From Candidatus Hodarchaeota archaeon (lineage in GTDB: Archaea > Asgardarchaeota > Heimdallarchaeia > Hodarchaeales > YT1-057), in assembly GCA_016839955.1 (NCBI GenBank), contig JAEOTI010000482.1:1-6743 (forward strand): a stretch of 6,743 nt of DNA, written 5' to 3'. This document shows, piece by piece, positions 1-5,477 of this stretch. Under the pieces are notes generated by a model. It had not been told where the DNA came from. It made no database searches and worked only from the letters and a program-made list of their open reading frames with translations. Position 1 is the stretch's first letter, and every line of letters starts with the position of its first letter. A program made the position numbers and the translations under genes.

Positions 1-167
1 GGTTGTTGTTATTATAGCAAAATATATGTTTTATCGTCAATATGTTGTCTATAATAACAAAGATATGCCTTATATTAACTTTTAAGTAGCTATTTGTTAT
101 TAAAAATGCTCTTGAAAAATACATACGACTAACATAACAATATTCATCTAAATAACTAGAAAGCTAT
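1..167. other. AT-rich non-coding end with inverted repeats
   Basis: No open reading frame of useful length is visible. The stretch is strongly AT-rich. It contains a perfect 12-bp inverted repeat (6-17 and 49-60) and four TTGTTAT heptamers in alternating orientation: plus at 6-12, minus at 54-60, plus at 94-100, minus at 134-140. It lies directly downstream of the minus-strand winged-helix gene, so part of it is probably that gene's 3' untranslated region. The spacing and alternation also resemble binding-site clusters near plasmid or virus origins; that role is inference. The window edge cuts it off, so its true extent is unknown. Confidence 0.6.
6..60. repeat. Perfect 12-bp inverted repeat with 31-nt spacer
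   Basis: The left arm TTGTTATTATAG (6-17) is the exact reverse complement of the right arm CTATAATAACAA (49-60), with 31 nt between them. A truncated nine-base copy of the left arm, TTGTTATTA, recurs at 94-102. The spacer is long for an intrinsic terminator and no T-run directly abuts an arm, so paired protein-binding sites fit better than a terminator. Function is not known. Confidence 0.75.
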
Positions 168-1325
168 TTATTTTCCTCTTTTTTTCCATTTCATAGATTT
201 TTGTTTTATGCCCATAGCTTCAAACAATTGTTTTCTCCTTAAACCGTGTTTATATCTTAACGTGAATAATTTCTCGATTGTCTCAGGGTCATAGGTTTCA
301 AGATAAAAGTTTCCTTCCCCACTCCACAATTCTGTTGTTTTAATAATGCCTTTTCTGAAGTAAAATTTTCGTTGATGATATGAGAGGGTTATGCTGTTAT
401 CAAAATGAACATATGTTTCGCCACTATACGTTGTTGATGAATCAATATCAAATAAGCTCCAATCAACTGGAATACATATATGTGGAATGTCATTTTGAAA
501 AGCGTGTTGCGAATGTACATTAATTGGCAAGAATGTTTGTAGTTCCATACCGTTTAGTAATTTAGCGTATACGAATAAAAATCCAAAGAATAACGGTCCC
601 ATTCGTGGGTAATGGTTTAGGACGCCACTTTCTCTACTTCCAAGCTTCAATTGCCAAACAATCTTAGTCTCAAAATCAACTGGGTTATTAATCAATCTTA
701 AGGGGTAATTCAACAACCTAAAAAGGTCAATTTTGTAATTAACATATTCGAGAATTGAACGAAAATCATCTGTATTTTTTAATAAAAATCCCAAGAATGG
801 ATTCAAATAGTAACCCTTAGCAAACTTGTAAATCCATTTTAACTTCCATAATTCGTTTAAGTACCTGACAAGGCTTCGTTCCTTAATCTGTGGAAATTGC
901 CTTTGTATCTCGTGCAAATACAAAGCTCTGTGAGCTAAAATTAACCTCAGCAAATTCTCGTAAACACTGTTGAATCTCCACCTTCGCTTATTTGGCGGTT
1001 TGACCACTATTATGGACGTGTCTTTCTTTGGTCTTCCCCTTTTCTTTTTCTCCTTTTTTTCGCCTAAAATTGATTTATCTATGTATAAAAAATCCTTATT
1101 TTCTGTAATTATTTCGCTATTCAACACGAAGGGATAATCCAATATTACATTACAGGACTTTCTATTTTTCTCTTTTATTTGTGTGTTAATTGTTGTTTCT
1201 AGTTGTAAGTTGTGTCTTTTCAATTGTTTTTTAATATCTTCATCTACTAATTCTTCTACTAATTGTCGTAATGGTGATTTCCTTTTTTTCTTATGTAAAA
1301 TTTGTGTTTGACGATGCGTCTCCAT
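168..1325 (-). CDS. AT-hook and winged-helix DNA-binding protein, function unknown
   Basis: A 385-aa protein I do not recognise as a named family. Seen in the sequence: a very basic, charged N-terminal region (1-60), a canonical AT-hook core around residues 94-101 (KKRGRPKK), then a segment at about 120-175 with the helix spacing of a winged helix-turn-helix. In that segment the helices run VYENLLRLIL, LYLHEIQRQF and RSLVRYLNELWKL, followed by the hairpin-like WIYKFAKGYYLNP. The middle (about 175-340) looks mixed alpha/beta. A possible second helix-turn-helix lies at about 345-372, before a basic tail. ATG is chosen at 1325; TATA-like boxes centred near 1361 and 1370 on this strand predict a short leader. 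It is divergent from the operon at 1517 and flanked on both sides by repeat-rich DNA, so a regulator or replication/partition protein of the element is the best guess (inference). The AT-hook is clear; the winged helix is probable. Confidence 0.8.
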   Translation of the reverse strand: METHRQTQILHKKKRKSPLRQLVEELVDEDIKKQLKRHNLQLETTINTQIKEKNRKSCNVILDYPFVLNSEIITENKDFLYIDKSILGEKKEKKKRGRPKKDTSIIVVKPPNKRRWRFNSVYENLLRLILAHRALYLHEIQRQFPQIKERSLVRYLNELWKLKWIYKFAKGYYLNPFLGFLLKNTDDFRSILEYVNYKIDLFRLLNYPLRLINNPVDFETKIVWQLKLGSRESGVLNHYPRMGPLFFGFLFVYAKLLNGMELQTFLPINVHSQHAFQNDIPHICIPVDWSLFDIDSSTTYSGETYVHFDNSITLSYHQRKFYFRKGIIKTTELWSGEGNFYLETYDPETIEKLFTLRYKHGLRRKQLFEAMGIKQKSMKWKKRGK

Positions 1326-1516
1326 GTCTTCTCACTCACTTATCCGTAACTATGGTTCTATAAACGTTATAAATGTCGTTCTACAAAAAGTGTATACTTC
1401 TCACATATTGACCTATTCTTAATTTCATAACTTCTTAACACCTGATATTATGAAATATGTCACAATTTTTGTAGAAAATCATTAATCAGTAACTTCTGTG
1501 TATATTATTATAAAAG
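1326..1516. promoter_or_regulatory. Divergent promoter region with inverted repeats
   Basis: 191 nt between the divergent winged-helix gene and the operon. Toward the minus-strand gene, TATA-like boxes on the minus strand cover 1358-1364 (TTTATAG) and about 1366-1374 (TTTATAAC), a good distance for a leader of roughly 10-20 nt. Toward the operon, AT-rich candidates lie at 1453-1459 and 1479-1487; the box-like TATATTATTATAAAA at 1501-1515 is too close to the start codon to serve it. The region also holds an 11-bp and a 9-bp inverted repeat and three ACTTCT copies (1396, 1430, 1492). Shared control of both transcripts by one of the two flanking DNA-binding proteins is plausible but inferred. 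Confidence 0.55.
1379..1476. repeat. 11-bp inverted repeat enclosing a 9-bp inverted repeat
   Basis: The outer arms TTCTACAAAAA (1379-1389) and TTTTTGTAGAA (1466-1476) are exact reverse complements. Inside their span, ATTTCATAA (1422-1430) and TTATGAAAT (1448-1456) form a second exact pair. The two pairs are not concentric, so this is better read as two sets of paired binding sites than as one long hairpin. It occupies most of the divergent intergenic region. Confidence 0.7.
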
Positions 1517-1520
1517 GTGG
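1513..1520 (+). promoter_or_regulatory. Shine-Dalgarno-like AAAGGTGG overlapping the GTG start
   Basis: The same octamer precedes the gene at 3041 with normal 5-nt spacing. Here it overlaps the only usable start codon, GTG at 1517, and no ATG, GTG or TTG follows in frame at the expected distance; the codons near 1526 are ACG and TCG. Either the gene starts leaderless or near-leaderless at GTG 1517, or a non-standard start slightly downstream is used. The ambiguity affects only a few N-terminal residues. Confidence 0.45.
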
Positions 1521-1726
1521 TTAAAACGTCGAGAAATAGAGCAAAAAAGTATAATAAAACGACTATTGCAATTTCAAAGGATTTACATAAGGACTTGACG
1601 ATTCTGAAGACTTTGTTGGTTTGTGAAAGCTTTGAAGACCTCTTAAGAAAAATAATTGTCTATTCAAAGAATTATTTTGAACTAGCAAAAGCAGTAAGAA
1701 ACCGCATTTTGGAGGGGAGCAAATAA
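1517..1726 (+). CDS. Small ribbon-helix-helix-like DNA-binding protein
   Basis: A 69-aa protein with the layout of a ribbon-helix-helix (CopG/Arc/VapB-type) subunit. A basic N-terminal arm (1-14) precedes a short beta strand, TTIAIS (15-20), then helix A (about 21-34, KDLHKDLTILKTLL) and helix B (about 38-51, SFEDLLRKIIVYSK), followed by a basic C-terminal helix. The strand followed by a K-D-L-H-type turn and the S/F-E-D-L-x-R-K-I motif are typical of short archaeal antitoxin or repressor proteins. These dimerise so that the paired strands enter the major groove. It is the first gene of the six-gene run and its stop overlaps the next ATG by one base, so autoregulation of the operon through the inverted repeats just upstream is plausible. 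No recognisable toxin follows, so an antitoxin role is not supported by context. Confidence 0.7.
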   Translation: MVKTSRNRAKKYNKTTIAISKDLHKDLTILKTLLVCESFEDLLRKIIVYSKNYFELAKAVRNRILEGSK

Positions 1727-2382
1727 TGACTATGGCTGAGAATATTAGAACGGAAATTGAGAGGAAGGTGGAAGCGTTAAAGAATCAGAATGATGATTTT
1801 GTCGAAAAAAAGCTTATCGAACATAGGGTTGTTGTTGAGGGCGCCAACGAGAAGCTTAAGGAAGAACTTGAAGACAAGCAAGCCCAGCTTGAGAGTTTAG
1901 CTCTCAAGGAATTTGAAGTGGAAAAGAATAGTTTAGCTGAGGAATACCCTACTTTTGAAAGTGAAATCGAAGACTGTTCTAGTGGTTTTGAGTTGGATAG
2001 ACTGAGAACTGTTCTTGAGCGTGTTGGTTACACAGGTCGGTCCAAGGTTCCTTGTGGAAAAATTTCTGGTCGTAATCCTGAACCTCAGAAGAGTGGTAAT
2101 TTACGTTCAAGGGAATTTCCAAGTCATGAAGCTTTGATTGACTATTTGGTTAGCGCCAAACATATGGCTGAACACGAAAAAACGAAGCATAACTCAAATC
2201 TAGAAATTATTGATGAAGGCGAGGAAGCGAGTCGTATGCTCGATGAGCTTTGGGAGAAGGCATATGAAGGCGATAAAATCAGACTTCCTCCAAATAAGCG
2301 TCTTGTTTTCGAGGAGGACCCTTCATGGAGGGGCGATGCATATATCAAAGATATAAGGAAAAAAGGAATGTTTCGAGGGTGA
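1726..2382 (+). CDS. Acidic coiled-coil protein, function unknown
   Basis: A 218-aa protein not recognised as a known family. Residues about 5-75 are rich in Glu, Lys, Leu and Ala with heptad-like spacing, predicting a long helix or coiled coil, so it probably oligomerises or acts as a scaffold. A Gly/Pro/Ser-rich linker lies at about 101-128, followed by a helical segment (132-180) and a basic, Trp-containing tail (185-218). No signal peptide or membrane segment is apparent, so it is cytoplasmic or a structural component. ATG at 1726 overlaps the upstream TAA by one base, with GGAGGGG at 1711-1717 as the ribosome binding site; ATG at 1732 is an alternative. Translational coupling to the RHH-like gene is likely. 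A coiled-coil partition adaptor or virion/scaffold protein are possibilities only. Confidence 0.7.
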   Translation: MTMAENIRTEIERKVEALKNQNDDFVEKKLIEHRVVVEGANEKLKEELEDKQAQLESLALKEFEVEKNSLAEEYPTFESEIEDCSSGFELDRLRTVLERVGYTGRSKVPCGKISGRNPEPQKSGNLRSREFPSHEALIDYLVSAKHMAEHEKTKHNSNLEIIDEGEEASRMLDELWEKAYEGDKIRLPPNKRLVFEEDPSWRGDAYIKDIRKKGMFRG

Positions 2383-2387
2383 TTTGA

Positions 2388-3029
2388 ATGTCAAAAGCTA
2401 TTTCAAGGGGGGGTCCTGAGTCAAGGGGATTCAGGATACGTGATAAAATTGTCGAGATTATCGTTCCGCTTTTTAATTGGATAGAAGTGGAAATGGTTAA
2501 TATTAAGACTCGTAGAAGGTCAAAGCGTTTGATTTGGACTTTATCGAATTCAACCATTAGCCTTTGTGGTTCAGCGAAAAGAGGGGGTAGTGTTCTCAAG
2601 GAGCCTCCTGAGTACGATTATGAAGTTGTTAAGCCTAGCCAAAAGTATCGTAAAGGCATTAAAAAGGTTCGTGTGCGAATTTCTCTCGATGGTTTGGCTG
2701 TTTGCGCTCACAAACTTTCCACCTTAGTTTTTGCTGATAACGATATGTCATTGTCTATTTTTCCAAGTCAATTGAGAGAGCTTTGTGAGCGTGCTATTAG
2801 TAATGGTAACACAATTGAGACGAATTTAACATATAAACTCGTTTTTGTTCGTTCTAACGATTTGAGACGTGACCCTGAGCCAAAGGGTGGCGATAGGTGG
2901 CTTGTTTTCAGTGGCTCTCCAAATCTCAAGATGATTTCTGAGCGTTTGCCTTCGATTAATCAACTTGAAGAACAAAATGATAGCCCTTGGAGACTTGATA
3001 TGAGCGTTCAACAAATTATACCTACATAA
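2388..3029 (+). CDS. Conserved-operon orphan protein, function unknown
   Basis: A 213-aa soluble protein that I do not recognise. A basic patch at 41-48 (TRRRSKRL) and further Arg/Lys-rich stretches at 86-97 could contact nucleic acid. The remainder alternates hydrophobic and polar residues, suggesting several beta strands (for example VRVRISLDGLAV at 94-105 and YKLVFVRS at 149-156). There are no metal-binding clusters, no obvious catalytic motif and no membrane segments. ATG at 2388 lies 5 nt after GAGGGTGAT, which includes the stop codon of the preceding gene (2380-2382), so the two genes are tightly coupled. Only 11 nt separate its stop from the next gene. Function can be inferred only from its place in the operon. 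Confidence 0.65.
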   Translation: MSKAISRGGPESRGFRIRDKIVEIIVPLFNWIEVEMVNIKTRRRSKRLIWTLSNSTISLCGSAKRGGSVLKEPPEYDYEVVKPSQKYRKGIKKVRVRISLDGLAVCAHKLSTLVFADNDMSLSIFPSQLRELCERAISNGNTIETNLTYKLVFVRSNDLRRDPEPKGGDRWLVFSGSPNLKMISERLPSINQLEEQNDSPWRLDMSVQQIIPT

Positions 3030-3035
3030 AGGTGG
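3028..3035 (+). promoter_or_regulatory. Shine-Dalgarno AAAGGTGG supporting a TTG start
   Basis: The octamer lies 5 nt before TTG 3041. The next in-frame ATG encodes Met10 (3068), too far away for this site, so the SD fixes the TTG as the start of the 152-aa protein. Confidence 0.65.
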
Positions 3036-3040
3036 TTTAG

Positions 3041-3499
3041 TTGTTCCATGAACTTCCCATAGATGTCATGCTTAAAATTCGTAAACGAGTTTTATCTAGA
3101 CTTTATCGTTTAGGCTTTTCAGCGAAGGACAAAGAACTGTATCATCGACTAGTGAAAGATGAAATAAAGAAAGAAGCTAAGAAGATTACAAAAGGGACCT
3201 TAGAACATAGGATTGAGCAAAAGAAAAAGGCATTGAAGAAAGAATCGAAGCACGAATTTACCGACGTTTTCAAAGCTTATTTAGAACCTGAGAGACAAGA
3301 CTCACGAATCTTCAATCCAAGAGAACTTTACCCTGAAGACTTTGAGGAACATAGGAAACCCAGAATTCATCGAGATAGAATTCTTCAGAAGAGAGCTAGG
3401 GTAAGCGTTTTTACTGAAGAGAAAGTTTGCCAAAGATGCGGTCGATATGAATGCACTTGTAATCAACTAAAGAACGGAGGACTAAAAATTTGGAATTAG
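3041..3499 (+). CDS. Basic helical protein with C-terminal Cys4 zinc-knuckle
   Basis: A 152-aa protein, unrecognised as a whole. It is strongly basic and helical: residues 8-75 carry many Lys and Arg in helix-forming spacing (for example RHRLVKDE-like and KKKALKKESK stretches). A linker rich in Pro, Glu and Arg spans 82-118. The C-terminus has four cysteines, C130-x2-C133-x4-C138-x-C140, within CQRCGRYECTC, which suits one small Zn-binding knuckle. This composition fits a nucleic-acid-binding protein; that is inference. The start is TTG at 3041, chosen from the adjacent SD. Its last 10 nt overlap the following CxxC gene in another frame, so both are probably translated from one message. Confidence 0.65.
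   Translation: MFHELPIDVMLKIRKRVLSRLYRLGFSAKDKELYHRLVKDEIKKEAKKITKGTLEHRIEQKKKALKKESKHEFTDVFKAYLEPERQDSRIFNPRELYPEDFEEHRKPRIHRDRILQKRARVSVFTEEKVCQRCGRYECTCNQLKNGGLKIWN
3476..3480 (+). promoter_or_regulatory. Shine-Dalgarno GGAGG for a second TTG start
   Basis: GGAGG lies inside the end of the 152-aa gene, 9 nt before TTG 3490. The first in-frame ATG (3505) is 24 nt away, too distant, so TTG 3490 is favoured as the start of the 81-aa protein. Confidence 0.5.
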
Positions 3500-3735
3500 A
3501 ATTGATGGGTAAAAATAATATGAGCATACATGAGATTGACGAAATAGTTCTAAACATAAAAGAACCAAAGAAAATGTTTGATACAAACCTATTACGAAAT
3601 GAGACAGAAACGAGGTTGTATTTAAACTGTCAAACACTCTATGAGAAAAAACTAGATGTTTGCCCTGTCTGTGGGTTGAGTTCACTCGACCAAACATATG
3701 GTCGCAAATTCGAGAAGTTTGGTCGTTCTGAGTAG
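3490..3735 (+). CDS. Small CxxC protein, possible metal-binding partner
   Basis: An 81-aa protein not recognised. The N-terminal half is acidic and helical (residues about 10-30, SIHEIDEIVLNIKEP). The C-terminal half carries C47, then C58-x2-C61 within VCPVCGLSS. The CPVCG knuckle is typical of one half of a zinc ribbon, with C47 as a possible third ligand; the fourth could come from a partner or a non-Cys residue such as an Asp or His. It follows, with a 10-nt overlap, a gene that also ends in a cysteine knuckle, which makes a joint complex conceivable. The start is TTG at 3490 based on the GGAGG at 3476-3480; ATG 3505 would shorten it by five residues. Function unknown. Confidence 0.6.
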   Translation: MELELMGKNNMSIHEIDEIVLNIKEPKKMFDTNLLRNETETRLYLNCQTLYEKKLDVCPVCGLSSLDQTYGRKFEKFGRSE

Positions 3736-3755
3736 ATAACTGGAGAGAAAGCAAA

Positions 3756-3893
3756 GTGCCACCTGAGTTTTTGGGAAGCGAAAAAGAAAAGGCTGAACTA
3801 GGAATAAACCTCATGAAAAAAATTGAAGAATATTTGAATGAAGAAGAGCCAATACAAAATATGAAAGTAGTAATAATAAAAAATTCTAAATAG
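3756..3893 (+). CDS. 45-aa mini-protein ending the operon
   Basis: A short reading frame, GTG 3756 to TAG 3891-3893, encoding 45 residues: MPPEFLGSEKEKAELG..., then an amphipathic acidic helix (KKIEEYLNEEE, residues 21-31) and a short hydrophobic strand KVVIIKN near the end. A plausible ribosome site, GGAG at 3742-3745, precedes the GTG by 10 nt. It begins 20 nt after the stop of the 81-aa gene and fills the otherwise unexplained space before the convergent TIR gene, leaving 3 nt between the stops. The ordered composition (helix then strand, no low-complexity run) and its position support a real gene, but its size leaves doubt. No family recognised. Confidence 0.5.
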   Translation: MPPEFLGSEKEKAELGINLMKKIEEYLNEEEPIQNMKVVIIKNSK

Positions 3894-3896
3894 TTA

Positions 3897-5120
3897 CTAG
3901 ATTTTTAAATGTTCACTAATTTTAAATTCTTGAGTTAAAATTTCTTCATCATTCTTCACAAGAATAGTAAGTGTTTCAAAATTACTATCATAATTACTAA
4001 ATTGTTGAATAATAGGCATTCTTTTCCCTTTTGGGAGTTTACCTATGGATTCTGTTGATTCTGCTGATGCCTTTGTATCGTTTTTATCGAATATTATACC
4101 AAACACACTTAAAGATAGAATATTTGATTCACTGATATTTCTAATATCAAAAGAAACTTTCAAGTTCCTATTTATTACTTCCATTTTAACTTTATTTATT
4201 TCCAATACTTGAGCAGAGTCAATACTTGCTTTTAATTGAATTTCATAACCAGCTTCATTAAGCTCATTAATTATCATTGGGCGCTGTTCATATATTGAGT
4301 CATTAAATGAAACGTACACTATTCCTTGCATATCAGAAGGTAACTCGATATCTCCTTTATATAAGCAACAAACTCTTTCTCGCCCAAGTTTACCAATAAA
4401 GTAACCAAATTCCAATACAACATTCTGACGTGCTCGGTGATACATATAGTCTTCATAGATATCTTCTAAGTCTAAACGTTCTAAAGCTCTTACTGCATTT
4501 AGAAAATCAGCTTCGGTTCCTCCCACATCATCTGGAGTTAGAATAACAAAGGCATATCCCACATCAGAGTATTTCTCAAGTTTTTCAGCAAGTGTGAGAC
4601 TGCCACTTGCTTGTTCATGAAGGATTAAGGGATTTAATCCAAAATCAAGAAGCATGTCTCTAAGTTCTTTAACAAGCTCAAAGTTGTGACCATGAACTAT
4701 GAAAACGTCCTTACTGAAAGGTTTTGTTTTGACAGTCGGTTCAGTAATTCCTTTTTTTGGTACACCCTTATCCTGTGGTGGATGAAATATGAAAAGCTCT
4801 GTTACGTCTTCAACGCCCTCAATCTCTCCTCTGAGAAAGTAATTAATTGTTTTTTCTAGTCCAACCAAACTTTCCCATCCAACTACTGAACCCACACTTG
4901 GAATAAATAATTCTTGATATCTTTTTTCAGATTTGAAAATTAATATCCTATGTACATCAGATGTTTTTATTACACGTCCTTCACAAAGAAAGCTTGAATT
5001 CTCATGGAATGGTTTAACTATTCTTTCTGCAACTAAAACATCTGATTTATTACGCCAAAGAATAGACGTTACATCACCTTGTGAAGTATAAAATTCAATA
5101 TATACATGATAGTAACGCAT
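3897..5120 (-). CDS. TIR-like (PF10137-type) predicted nucleotide-binding/NADase effector
   Basis: Predicted immune effector. Numbering from the ATG at 5120 (407 aa): an N-terminal alpha/beta domain (1-120, YYHVYIEF, VAERIVKPF, SDVHRILIF), a TIR-like domain (about 138-290) and a C-terminal beta-rich domain (about 297-407). The TIR part shows the hallmarks of the family found in CBASS Cap12 and Pycsar PycTIR effectors: VFIVHGHN (139-146), LTPDDVGG (194-201), RQNVVLEFGYFIGKLGRE (231-248) with the candidate catalytic Glu237, and LPSDMQG (260-266). Family members degrade NAD+ on activation, causing growth arrest or death. No cyclase or STING domain is evident here, so the flanking domains may sense the trigger or mediate assembly (inference). 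TTG 5141 would add seven residues; ATG 5120 is preferred because a TATA-like box centred near 5154 predicts a short leader. The gene is convergent with the operon and followed upstream by the integrase gene on the same strand. Confidence 0.88.
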   Translation of the reverse strand: MRYYHVYIEFYTSQGDVTSILWRNKSDVLVAERIVKPFHENSSFLCEGRVIKTSDVHRILIFKSEKRYQELFIPSVGSVVGWESLVGLEKTINYFLRGEIEGVEDVTELFIFHPPQDKGVPKKGITEPTVKTKPFSKDVFIVHGHNFELVKELRDMLLDFGLNPLILHEQASGSLTLAEKLEKYSDVGYAFVILTPDDVGGTEADFLNAVRALERLDLEDIYEDYMYHRARQNVVLEFGYFIGKLGRERVCCLYKGDIELPSDMQGIVYVSFNDSIYEQRPMIINELNEAGYEIQLKASIDSAQVLEINKVKMEVINRNLKVSFDIRNISESNILSLSVFGIIFDKNDTKASAESTESIGKLPKGKRMPIIQQFSNYDSNFETLTILVKNDEEILTQEFKISEHLKI

Positions 5121-5150
5121 TTTCTTCAGTGAAAATAACAATTTACACAG

Positions 5151-5170
5151 ATTAAAAAGTTGTGCAACTT
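5151..5170 (-). promoter_or_regulatory. TIR gene promoter with adjoining palindrome
   Basis: On the minus strand a TATA-like TTTTTAAT (5158-5151) lies about 34 nt upstream of ATG 5120, predicting transcription start about 7 nt before the ATG. Immediately upstream and overlapping it by two bases is AAGTTG-TG-CAACTT (5157-5170), exact 6-bp arms with a 2-nt spacer. A palindrome over the upstream edge of an archaeal TATA box is where a repressor or activator would act, so regulated expression of the effector is likely (inference). Confidence 0.5.
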
Positions 5171-5426
5171 AACTTCTCTATTTTAACTCTGGGAGGGATG
5201 TTTTGCATATCCGCCTATCATATCGCCAAGATTGAAAATCGTCAATAGAAGCCTTAAACAACAAATGGCGGGGGAGTGTTTTGGAGTAAATATTGTCGTT
5301 AGATTGTTTCTTAATGTATACGATTTAGGTTAGTCTTGAACGTACTTTGAAACTTGTGTACTAGCTACAATCTTTAGCTAAATATAAATCTATTAAATAA
5401 AAAATATTTTAAAATCCCTAGTAAAC

Positions 5427-5460
5427 AGAGAGACTATCGAAACAGTCCCTCTATTTTTTT
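5427..5460. terminator. Terminator-like hairpin downstream of the integrase gene
   Basis: AGAGAGACT (5427-5435) pairs with AGTCCCTCT (5444-5452), nine pairs including one G-T, around an 8-nt loop. Read on the plus strand it is followed by A and then seven T (5454-5460), the classic intrinsic terminator shape, yet no plus-strand gene ends here. Read on the minus strand it sits 26-51 nt after the integrase stop, with a T6 run at 5404-5399, so it most simply ends the integrase transcript. It may work in both directions. Confidence 0.55.
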
Positions 5461-5477
5461 CCTTGTTCGTGGATATT

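Larger units (their letters stand above)
5121..5477. other. Intergenic region between the TIR and integrase genes
   Basis: 357 nt without a convincing gene. It contains, left to right: the TIR promoter and a 14-bp interrupted palindrome (5157-5170); a more GC-rich patch (about 5189-5275) with a near-repeat CATATCCGCC / CATATCGCC; two copies of TAGCTA (5362-5367 and 5375-5380); the palindrome AAAATATTTT (5401-5410); and a terminator-like hairpin (5427-5460). Plus-strand ATG frames at 5198 (16 codons) and 5265 (22 codons) are too short and poorly placed to call. No tRNA-like cloverleaf, C/D box or riboswitch was recognised. Confidence 0.6.

Noticed and set aside
175..186. CCTCTTTTTTTC here recurs at 6708-6719, suggesting direct repeats at element ends (attL/attR).
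   Set aside because: It is low-complexity pyrimidine sequence, the left copy lies inside the coding end of the winged-helix gene (Lys-rich tail), and similar T-rich strings occur elsewhere, for example near 5450-5462.
1517..1726. Toxin-antitoxin pair, with the RHH-like protein as antitoxin.
   Set aside because: The following gene is a coiled-coil protein with no PIN, RelE, MazF or other toxin motif that I can see.
2142..2599. Minus-strand frames of 68 and 84 codons opposite the 218-aa and 213-aa genes.
   Set aside because: They are antisense to genes with good ribosome sites and tight operon spacing, have no motif, and look like chance frames.
2826..3014. Minus-strand 62-codon frame opposite the 213-aa gene.
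   Set aside because: Fully antisense to a better supported gene, with no domain or ribosome site of its own.
3482..3814. Minus-strand 110-codon frame across the CxxC gene and mini-gene.
   Set aside because: The translated product is Ser/Phe/Leu-rich without motifs, and the plus strand carries CPVCG and operon-spaced genes with ribosome sites.
5198..5248. 16-codon ATG frame next to GGGAGG in the TIR-integrase gap.
   Set aside because: The purine run abuts the ATG too closely for normal initiation and the peptide is too short to support.
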